Of a DNA stretch of 64,000 nucleotides, positions 57,430 to 64,000 are shown in pieces. Numbering within the stretch: position 1 is the stretch's first letter; every line of letters starts with the position of its first letter. Below the pieces are notes generated by a model. That model saw only the letters and a program-made list of their open reading frames with translations. It was not told the DNA's origin and made no database searches. A program made the position numbers and the translations under genes. Source of the stretch: Bradyrhizobium sp. CCBAU 53340 (lineage in GTDB: Bacteria; Pseudomonadota; Alphaproteobacteria; Rhizobiales; Xanthobacteraceae); the NCBI RefSeq assembly GCF_015291645.1, contig NZ_CP030055.1:7648501-7712500 (forward strand), given 5' to 3'.

Positions 57430-60400
57430 ATGCGCCGGATTTTTTCAGCGATGGCAGCTGCGACGTTCCTGGCCGCGAAGAGCGGCTGGGACGCGGCCAT
57501 GCGGCGCGGCCCCGTGCTGTGGCTGACGCTCTCGGGCGCGTTGCTGGTCGCCGGCATCTTCGCCGTGACCGCAATGGCCGTCGGCGAGTTTCGCGAACGC
57601 ACGCTGACAAATCGCGGGCGCGAGCTGGAGAATACGGTGCAGCTGATCGCGCGGCACTTCGATCAGCAGTTCGAGGATTCCGACGTCGTCGCGGCCGACC
57701 TGATCGGGCAGATGCATCTGCCCGATATCACCTCGCCACAGATGTTCCGCGAGCGCATGTCGGGGCCCGAAGCCAACCGGATGCTGATGGGCAAGATCAG
57801 CGCGGTCTCGTATCTCGGCGACATCGCCATCTATGACGCCGACGGCGAGATCATCTCCTGGTCGCGCGCGCAGCCGCTGCCCAAGATCAACATCTCCTCG
57901 CGCGCCTACTTCCAGACCTTCAAGACCAACCCGAGGTCGGATCCGGTCCTGCTGGAATCCGTGCGCAGCTTCCTGATCGGCAAATGGACCACGGTCGTCG
58001 CGCGCCGCCTGAGCCTGCCGGACGGCACTTTCGTCGGCGCGATGGTCCGGCGGATCGATCCCGACAGCTATCAGAACTACTTCGCGTCGGTCGCGCTGGC
58101 GGACGGGGCCGCCATCTCGCTGTTCGACCGCGAAGGCGTGATGCTGGCGCGCTACCCGAACGTCGAATCGATGATCGGGAGAAGCTACAAGGACGCGCCG
58201 CTGATGCGGCAGGTGCTGACCCATGGCGGGCAGCACACGCTTCGCGTCAAGAGCCCGGTCGACGGCGAAGAGAAGATCGGCTCGGCCGTATCGCTGACCC
58301 ATTTCCCGCTGGTCATCGTGGCGACCAACACCACGTCGGCAGCTTTGGCCGACTGGCGGCAGCAGACCGGGTTCATGGTCACCACCGCGACATTGTCGGC
58401 AGCCGTGATCGCGCTGATCCTTTTCATGATCATCCGCCAGATCATCCGGCAGAACCGCGAGGCCCAGCAGCGGCTGGAGGCGGAGCGGCTGCGGCTCGAC
58501 ACCGCTCTCAACAACATGTCGCAAGGGCTTATCCTTTACGACGCTGCCGGCTATATCGTCACCTGCAATCGCCGCTATGCCGACATGTTCGGCCTCTCGC
58601 ACGACGTCATCAGGCCCGGCTGTCATATTCACGAGGCGATGTATCATCGCAAGGAGCGCAACGCGTTCAGCGGCAACGTCGAAGAGTTTTGCGCCGACGT
58701 GATGCGGGGGGTCGCCGAAGGCAAGGTCGCGATAAAGTTGCATCAGTTGCCCAACGGGCGCGCTTTCCAGGTCATCAACACGCCGCTTGCGCAAGGCGGA
58801 TGGGTCGCCACGATCGAGGAGATCACCGAGCGGCGCAATCTGGAGCAGGAGCGCGACCGCAACTACACCTTCCTTCGCGAGATCATCGACCACATCCCGT
58901 CGCAGATCACGGTGAAGGATGCGCACACGCGGCGCTACCTGCTGGTCAACCGGATCGCCGAAGAGATCTTTGGGGAAGGCGGCAAGACGATCGTCGGCAA
59001 GACGGCAGGCGATATCCTGCCCGAAGCGGACGCCGACATCGTCACGCGCGACGATGACGCCGTACTGCAATCGCCGGAACGGCTGCTGCAAAAGGAGCAA
59101 AGCTGGAAAACCCCGGCCGACGGCCAGCGCCACACCATTTCGAAGCGGATCGGCATCTGCGACAAGGCCGGCGACCCCCGCTACATCATCAACGTCATCG
59201 AGGACGTCACCGAACAGCGCAACGCCGCCGAGAAGATCGCGCATTTGGCGCATTACGATGCGCTCACCGACCTGCCCAACCGCGTCCTGTTCCGCGAGCA
59301 GATCGAGCGCGAGCTGGAGAAGGTCGCCAGCGGCGCCCAGTTCGCGCTGCTTTATATCGACGTCGACGAATTCAAGGGCATCAACGACTCGCTCGGCCAT
59401 CATGTCGGCGACGAGCTGTTGAAGGCGATCGCCGGCCGCATCCGGGCCTGCCTCAAGCCGGGCGATCTGATCGCGCGGCTCGGCGGCGACGAATTCGCCG
59501 TGATCCAGACCGGAATCGAATCCTCCAGCGACGTGCTGGCCTTCGTGACGCGGGTCCATGAGGCGATCCGCCGCCCGTATCATTGCCTCGGGCACCAGCT
59601 CTCCACCGACGCCAGCATCGGCATCGCGCTGGCGCCGCAGGACGGCGCCGATCTAGACCAGCTCGTCAAGAATGCCGACCTTGCGATGTACGGCGCCAAG
59701 GCCGAAGGACGGCGCACCTATCGCTTCTTCGTGCCGGAGATGGACGCGAGCGCCAAAGCACGCCTGATGCTGGAGCAGGACCTGCGCCAGGCGCTGATCG
59801 ATGGCGGCTTCGAGATCCATTACCAGCCGCTGGTCAATCTGCACTCGGGCGTGGTTTCCGGCTGCGAGGCGCTGCTGCGCTGGCGCCATCCCGAACGCGG
59901 CATGGTATCGCCGGCCGAATTCATTCCGATCGCCGAGGACACCGGATTGATCAACGAGCTCGGCGACTGGGTGCTGCGCACGGCCTGCAACGAGGCCGCG
60001 ACCTGGCCCTCCCATATCCGCCTCGCCGTCAACGTCTCGCCGGTACAGCTCAAATGCGACACGCTGGCGCTCCGGATTGCGGGTGCCCTCGCCGCCTCCG
60101 GGCTGGAGCCACGACGGCTCGAGCTCGAGATCACCGAGGCGGTGCTGATCCGCGACGACGAGGCGGCACTCTCGATCCTGCACCAGCTCCGTTCGATCGG
60201 CGTGCGGATCGCACTCGACGATTTCGGCACGGGCTATTCGTCGCTGAGCTATCTGAAGCGCTTCCCGTTCGACAAGATCAAGATCGACCGTTGTTTCGTC
60301 GCCGACATCGCCGAGTCCAGCGGATCACCCGTGATCGTGCAGGCGGTGGTGAACATCGCCACCACCAGCAACATGACGACGGTCGCCGAAGGCGTCGAGA

Positions 60401-60540
60401 CCGAGGCGCAGCGCGAGATGCTGCGCGCGCTCGGTTGCACCGAGATGCAGGGCTATCTGTTCAGCAAGCCGAGACCGGCGGCCGAGGTACGCAAATTGTT
60501 CGGTCCGGGCGACGCTTTGCCTGTGGCGGCGGTGGCCTGA
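57430..60540 (+). CDS. Membrane-bound sensor with Cache, PAS, GGDEF and EAL domains
   Basis: Large c-di-GMP enzyme of 1036 residues. A first membrane helix (about 30-52) and a second (about 315-340) bracket an extracytoplasmic Cache-like sensor (WSRAQPLPKINISSRAYFQ, VARRLSLPDGTFVGAMVRRI). Two PAS domains follow (about 365-470 and 485-605), then GGDEF (RLGGDEFAVIQTG, intact) and EAL (CEALLRWRHP, DDFGTGYSSLSYLKRFP, VAEGVET, intact). Both activities may exist. ATG 57430 (MRRIFSAMA) follows GGGGAG. The next cyclase gene starts one base after its stop, so they form an operon. Confidence 0.92.
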   Translation: MRRIFSAMAAATFLAAKSGWDAAMRRGPVLWLTLSGALLVAGIFAVTAMAVGEFRERTLTNRGRELENTVQLIARHFDQQFEDSDVVAADLIGQMHLPDITSPQMFRERMSGPEANRMLMGKISAVSYLGDIAIYDADGEIISWSRAQPLPKINISSRAYFQTFKTNPRSDPVLLESVRSFLIGKWTTVVARRLSLPDGTFVGAMVRRIDPDSYQNYFASVALADGAAISLFDREGVMLARYPNVESMIGRSYKDAPLMRQVLTHGGQHTLRVKSPVDGEEKIGSAVSLTHFPLVIVATNTTSAALADWRQQTGFMVTTATLSAAVIALILFMIIRQIIRQNREAQQRLEAERLRLDTALNNMSQGLILYDAAGYIVTCNRRYADMFGLSHDVIRPGCHIHEAMYHRKERNAFSGNVEEFCADVMRGVAEGKVAIKLHQLPNGRAFQVINTPLAQGGWVATIEEITERRNLEQERDRNYTFLREIIDHIPSQITVKDAHTRRYLLVNRIAEEIFGEGGKTIVGKTAGDILPEADADIVTRDDDAVLQSPERLLQKEQSWKTPADGQRHTISKRIGICDKAGDPRYIINVIEDVTEQRNAAEKIAHLAHYDALTDLPNRVLFREQIERELEKVASGAQFALLYIDVDEFKGINDSLGHHVGDELLKAIAGRIRACLKPGDLIARLGGDEFAVIQTGIESSSDVLAFVTRVHEAIRRPYHCLGHQLSTDASIGIALAPQDGADLDQLVKNADLAMYGAKAEGRRTYRFFVPEMDASAKARLMLEQDLRQALIDGGFEIHYQPLVNLHSGVVSGCEALLRWRHPERGMVSPAEFIPIAEDTGLINELGDWVLRTACNEAATWPSHIRLAVNVSPVQLKCDTLALRIAGALAASGLEPRRLELEITEAVLIRDDEAALSILHQLRSIGVRIALDDFGTGYSSLSYLKRFPFDKIKIDRCFVADIAESSGSPVIVQAVVNIATTSNMTTVAEGVETEAQREMLRALGCTEMQGYLFSKPRPAAEVRKLFGPGDALPVAAVA

Positions 60541-60541
60541 G

Positions 60542-61612
60542 ATGCAAAAACGCATCAAGACCCCTTCCAGGAAGGCTCCTGCCAAGGCCGTCGACATCGC
60601 GGATTCCTACGCGGTGCGGCTGATGCAGCATCTGGTGGTGCCGACCTTCGTGATCGATCCGAAGCGGCGCGTCGTGATCTGGAACAGGGCCTGCGAGCGG
60701 CTGACCGGCGTTGCTGCCGCTGATGTGATCGGCACCAACAAGCACTGGCAGGCCTTCTACGAGACCAAGCGTCCCTGCCTTGCCGATCTGGTCGCGCTCG
60801 ACCAGCCCGAGCAGCTGCCGGAATTCTATCCGGAATATGCCGCGCGCGGCCATAACGGGCTCGGCTTTTCCGCCGAGAACTGGTGCGTGATGCCGAAGCT
60901 CGGCAGCCAGCTTTATCTCGCGATCGACGCCGGTCCGATCCATGACGAGGCCGGCAATCTAATCGCGGTCGTGGAGACGCTGCGCGATCTTACCGACCAG
61001 AAGCGCGCCGAGACGGCCCTGAAGGAGCTCGCCACCAAGGACGGGCTGACCGGGCTGTCGAACCGCCGCGCGTTCGACCAGATGCTGATGAGCGAGTGGG
61101 CGCGCGCCCAGCGGACGCGGAAGTCGCTGGCCCTGCTGTTCGTCGACGTCGATCATTTCAAGCTGTTCAACGATCAGCATGGCCACCAGAGCGGCGATGA
61201 GTGCCTGCGGGCGGTCGCCGGTGTCGTCAGCGGCTACGCCACGCGCCCGCTCGACCTTGCCAGCCGCTACGGCGGCGAGGAATTCGCGCTGATCCTGCCC
61301 GACATGAGCTGCGACGATGCCTGCGCCATAGCCGAAGAGATCCGCCGCGCCGTCATGGCGCTGCGGATCGTCCACGGCGCGCATGGGGCCGGCAGCCATG
61401 TCACCCTCAGTGTCGGCGTTGCCAGTCACGTCCCCGGCGAGGCCGATCGCGCCCCCGACCATCTCCTGGGCGAGGCGGACCAGGCCCTCTATGCCGCCAA
61501 GCGTCTCGGCCGCAACCGCGTGGTCTGCTCCGAGCGCGTGCTGGCCGAATTCACAGGGCTCGGCCGGGATAATGGGCCAGTTCCTGCCGCCGCCCCGCGC
61601 AAATCGGCCTGA
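60542..61612 (+). CDS. PAS-GGDEF diguanylate cyclase
   Basis: A soluble cyclase of 356 residues: a PAS domain (about 25-150; [25 protein letters not shown]) and a GGDEF domain with the active signature GGEEF ([14 protein letters not shown]). I do not see a clear RxxD inhibitory site at the position expected five residues before GGEEF. It starts directly after the stop of the GGDEF-EAL gene and is presumably cotranscribed. The tRNA gene lies 67 bases downstream. Confidence 0.92.
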   Translation: MQKRIKTPSRKAPAKAVDIADSYAVRLMQHLVVPTFVIDPKRRVVIWNRACERLTGVAAADVIGTNKHWQAFYETKRPCLADLVALDQPEQLPEFYPEYAARGHNGLGFSAENWCVMPKLGSQLYLAIDAGPIHDEAGNLIAVVETLRDLTDQKRAETALKELATKDGLTGLSNRRAFDQMLMSEWARAQRTRKSLALLFVDVDHFKLFNDQHGHQSGDECLRAVAGVVSGYATRPLDLASRYGGEEFALILPDMSCDDACAIAEEIRRAVMALRIVHGAHGAGSHVTLSVGVASHVPGEADRAPDHLLGEADQALYAAKRLGRNRVVCSERVLAEFTGLGRDNGPVPAAAPRKSA

Positions 61613-61679
61613 ACCGCTGCGATTGCCGCGGCCAGACCGGTTGCTCCCCCCTCGCCATTAGGCTAAATGAAGCCTCGCT

Positions 61680-61756
61680 GCACCCGTAGCTCAGCTGGAT
61701 AGAGCGTTGCCCTCCGAAGGCAAAGGTCACACGTTCGAATCGTGTCGGGTGCGCCA
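61680..61756 (+). tRNA. tRNA-Arg (anticodon CCG)
   Basis: A complete 77-base cloverleaf including encoded CCA. The acceptor pairs GCACCCG with CGGGTGC, the anticodon stem TTGCC/GGCAA holds loop CTCCGAA with anticodon CCG at 61714-61716, and the T arm has GTTCGAATC. It reads CGG codons. Confidence 0.97.
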
Positions 61757-61767
61757 TTTCGCGGCTT

Positions 61768-62718
61768 TCAACGCGGTGGGCGCAATAATCGGTTGATGAG
61801 CTGAACCAGGGTGCCCTCCAACTCTTCCGGAGAGCTGATGGTGATACCCTGCTTGTAGTAGTGCTCGACCGGGTGACCGATGCCGATCGCTGCAAGCTGG
61901 ATGTCACCGGCCTGCTCGATCTCGCCGGTGACCCGCCGCAAATGATCGTCCAGATATCCCCCTCCGTTCGCCTGCAATGTGGAATCGTCGACCGGCGCAC
62001 CGTCGGACAGCACAATCAGGCATTTCCGCCTTTCTTCACGCTGCCGCAAACGCGACACAGCCCATTCGACGGCCTCGCCGTCGATATTCTCCTTGACGAG
62101 GTCTGGCCGTAGCATCGCGGCGCAGTGCCGCGCACTCAGCTTCTCGCCGGCGCTGCAATAGACGATGTGCAACAGGTCGTTCAGTCGCCCAGGGTAGGGA
62201 GGTCGGCCGTTCCTCAGCCATTTTTCCCAGCTTCGGCCGCCCTTCCAACGCGCAGTCGTAAAACCGAGCACTTCCTGCCTTGCTCCGAGACTATCGAGCA
62301 GATCCGAAGCGATCAGCGCCGCCCTGGCCGCAAACAGCATCGGTTGTCCGCGCATTGATCCGGAATGATCGATGAGCAATGACACGATGGCATCAGCAGC
62401 ACCGGGAGCGGAGCTGTCTTGCGGCTGGGCAGTCCCGACGTGCGCACGCCGTGCAGCAAGGTCCTTTTCGAGGTCGTACAGCTGTTCGGGATCGACCTCC
62501 GGAAAGCGCTTGGCCCAGTTCCGGTCTGACCCCGGGAGCGCCGCCAGGATCGAGTCCAAATCGTTGACCTTGGTCTCCACGTCGAAGTCTCGGGTATAGA
62601 CTTGATAAGGCCGATCGGGATCGAATCGAACCGGGCGACGCGATCTCCGAAGCGATGGCAAAAAGCTCAACGCAATCAGCGCAACGAGCATCGTCATGAA
62701 CGCGTTACGCCAAAGCAA
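61768..62718 (-). CDS. Short membrane-anchored CobT-like VWA-domain protein
   Basis: A 316-residue protein with an N-terminal membrane helix (about 7-20), the fragment [17 protein letters not shown] that resembles the CobT start, and a C-terminal VWA domain closely patterned on cobaltochelatase CobT: the MIDAS motif Asp117-x-Ser-x-Ser ([14 protein letters not shown]), [36 protein letters not shown] and [12 protein letters not shown]. Classical CobT is about twice as long and soluble. Start TTG 62718 is preferred because GGAG lies 6 bases upstream; ATG 62697 is possible. No cob genes are adjacent, so a cobalt-chelatase role is uncertain. Confidence 0.85.
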   Translation of the reverse strand: MLWRNAFMTMLVALIALSFLPSLRRSRRPVRFDPDRPYQVYTRDFDVETKVNDLDSILAALPGSDRNWAKRFPEVDPEQLYDLEKDLAARRAHVGTAQPQDSSAPGAADAIVSLLIDHSGSMRGQPMLFAARAALIASDLLDSLGARQEVLGFTTARWKGGRSWEKWLRNGRPPYPGRLNDLLHIVYCSAGEKLSARHCAAMLRPDLVKENIDGEAVEWAVSRLRQREERRKCLIVLSDGAPVDDSTLQANGGGYLDDHLRRVTGEIEQAGDIQLAAIGIGHPVEHYYKQGITISSPEELEGTLVQLINRLLRPPR

Positions 62719-62832
62719 GGCGGGCTCCAGTGATCTCGACGATAATGTGCAGCGCGTGACAGCAGTCCAAGTGGTCGCACCACCATATGGGACATGCTAT
62801 TCTAGCTCAGGTAAGCCGCCAATCGACAGCGA

Positions 62833-64000
62833 TCAGAAGGTCCATGCTCGCAATTCGTCCAGTACCCGATCCAGCACGCTCTCGAATTCGCACGTCTCGG
62901 TCTGCCGGAACAGACGCACGCTCGGATACCAGGGGCTGTCCGTGCGGTCGAGCAGCCAGCGATAATCGGGCGTCCACGGCAGCAGGATCCACGTTGGGCA
63001 GCCGAGCGCGCCGGCGAGATGGGCGACGCTGGTGTCGACGGTGATCACGACATCGAGGCATCTGATCAAGGCGGCGGTGTCAGTGAAGTCGGTGAGATCA
63101 GCGGTCAGGTCGACGATGTCGCTTCGCTCGCGCAGCACCGCCGCATCATGCGGGCGCGGGACTTTCTGCAGGCTGATGAAGGTGGCATCGACGTCGAGGA
63201 TGATGCGGGACAGCGTTCGCAGTGGAATGGAGCGGGTCTCGTCATTCACATGCGAGGGATCGCCGGACCAGACCAGGCCGACCCTGAGTCTGGTTCGAGG
63301 ACCCAGGCGATTCTCCCAGGCCTGAACAAGACTGTCTGGAGGAGGAGGAAGATACGGCATGTCTGCCGGGATCGTATCGAGACGCGTCTTGAAGGCCAGC
63401 GGCAGGCTGGAGATCGGGCAGTGCAGATCGAAGGCCGGTAGCGTGCCCAAGGCCGACATCGGCACGCAGTGGGAGACATCGCGCAGCGACTGCAACAGCC
63501 GATGCAGCGGGTCCTGAACGGCAAGCAGAACGCGCGCTCGGCGCTCCGCCAGCATGGGAACGTAGCGGGCGAAGTGAATGGTGTCGCCCAAGCCCTCGTC
63601 CGCTGCGATCAGGATCGTCTTTCCGTCAATACTGTCGTCACCGAGCCACATCGGCTGCGAAAACCTGGGGTATTTCGCCGAAGGCAGTTTCGATCGGGTC
63701 TGGTGTCCGCGCCAGCCGGCTTCGAAATTGCCTGTCAGCAGATAGGCCAGGGACACATTCCACTCGGTCACCACATCGCTGAGCCCGAGCGACTTCATGG
63801 AATCGGCCAGCGCAAAGACCTCGTCGAAGCGATGCAGGTGGAACAGCGCGACCAGCTTGTTGTCGAAGGCATCCGCGAAGCGCGGTTGAAGCGCGATGGC
63901 TTTTTCGAACCATGTCAGCGCCCCCTCGTTGCGACGAAGCCGCCGCAAGGCAAGACCCAGATTGTTGCAGATCTCGGCATTGTCGGGATCAAGCTGATGC
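62833..64000 (-). CDS. TPR protein with C-terminal glycosyltransferase-9-like domain (5' end outside window)
   Basis: The frame is open to the right edge, where NNLGLALRRLRRNEGALTWFEKAIALQP is a tetratricopeptide repeat (given as parts), so the start is beyond the window. At least two TPR units are followed by a Rossmann-like domain containing ILIAADEGLGDTIHFARYVPML, LRVGLVWSGDPSH and VITVDTSVAHLAGALGCPTWILLP, the pattern of heptosyltransferase-like proteins fused to TPRs. A role in protein or surface-polysaccharide glycosylation is likely but untested. It ends 114 bases before the CobT-like gene, on the same strand and possibly upstream of it in one transcript. Confidence 0.83.
   Translation of the reverse strand, partial: HQLDPDNAEICNNLGLALRRLRRNEGALTWFEKAIALQPRFADAFDNKLVALFHLHRFDEVFALADSMKSLGLSDVVTEWNVSLAYLLTGNFEAGWRGHQTRSKLPSAKYPRFSQPMWLGDDSIDGKTILIAADEGLGDTIHFARYVPMLAERRARVLLAVQDPLHRLLQSLRDVSHCVPMSALGTLPAFDLHCPISSLPLAFKTRLDTIPADMPYLPPPPDSLVQAWENRLGPRTRLRVGLVWSGDPSHVNDETRSIPLRTLSRIILDVDATFISLQKVPRPHDAAVLRERSDIVDLTADLTDFTDTAALIRCLDVVITVDTSVAHLAGALGCPTWILLPWTPDYRWLLDRTDSPWYPSVRLFRQTETCEFESVLDRVLDELRAWTF

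Noticed and set aside
57445..59595. A 716-codon minus-strand frame opposite the Cache-PAS-GGDEF-EAL gene
   Set aside because: Same antisense effect; the plus-strand product has all expected motifs.
61740..64000. Integration site duplication of the tRNA-Arg 3' end
   Set aside because: I found no second copy of the T arm/acceptor sequence to the right edge and no integrase gene, so an island cannot be claimed from this window.

Overview
The window is a 64-kb stretch of GC-rich (mid-60s % by eye) alphaproteobacterial chromosome. Gene content points to Bradyrhizobium or a close Nitrobacteraceae relative: a RegS/RegR (PrrBA/ActSR) redox two-component pair, MmcB, GlnD, intracellular PhaZ, HWE-type kinases, DHA2 exporters and many rhizobial-type intergenic palindromes. 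No phage, conjugation, IS transposase or CRISPR genes are visible; apart from one short insertion and two gene remnants this reads as core or lightly accessory chromosome.

Layout. 0-5.5 kb: end of an EmrAB-type efflux pair, an APH-fold kinase, a membrane chemoreceptor. 5.7-9.3 kb: a minus-strand aromatic operon, pcaF - hydroxyquinol-type intradiol dioxygenase - pcaH - pcaG. 9.6-22.3 kb: mutS, a soluble triple-PAS chemoreceptor, a membrane protein, an OsmC protein, glnD, a DNA alkyltransferase, DUF1304, a branched-chain amino-acid binding protein with a clear terminator, DUF1330. 22.4-32.4 kb: a class A PBP, a YgjP-like metallopeptidase, phaZ, an ABC-2 exporter (ATPase and permease separated by repeats plus a small insertion), regS-regR, mmcB. 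32.7-43 kb: two convergent GH13 enzymes, an MBL hydrolase, a PHB-depolymerase-like esterase, a DHA2 transporter divergent from a luciferase-like oxidoreductase, a P450. 43.3-46.6 kb: a broken SDR gene, an HWE kinase, a GGDEF-EAL protein. 46.9-57.3 kb: a PAS/sigma-54 activator, a metabolite:H+ symporter preceded by a good -24/-12 promoter, a large CoA-transferase, then a complete Liv-type ABC importer. 57.4-61.6 kb: two c-di-GMP enzymes in tandem. 61.7-64 kb: tRNA-Arg(CCG), a short membrane-anchored CobT-like VWA protein, and a truncated TPR/glycosyltransferase-like gene.

How it fits together. The pca operon funnels protocatechuate and probably hydroxyquinol to 3-oxoadipyl-CoA and then acetyl-CoA and succinyl-CoA. 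The sigma-54 regulator, symporter and CoA-transferase look like a carboxylate uptake-and-activation unit. phaZ and the esterase suggest polyester turnover. Signalling genes are numerous: two chemoreceptors, RegSR, an HWE kinase and three GGDEF proteins.

The most distinctive non-coding property is the density of dispersed palindromic repeats: at least five families (called A-E here) and about twenty copies, occupying most intergenic gaps. One E copy is split by a 187-bp element with inverted ends and a 5-bp target duplication (a MITE). The points most worth following up are that insertion, the sigma-54 promoter with its upstream inverted repeat, and the short CobT-like protein next to the tRNA.
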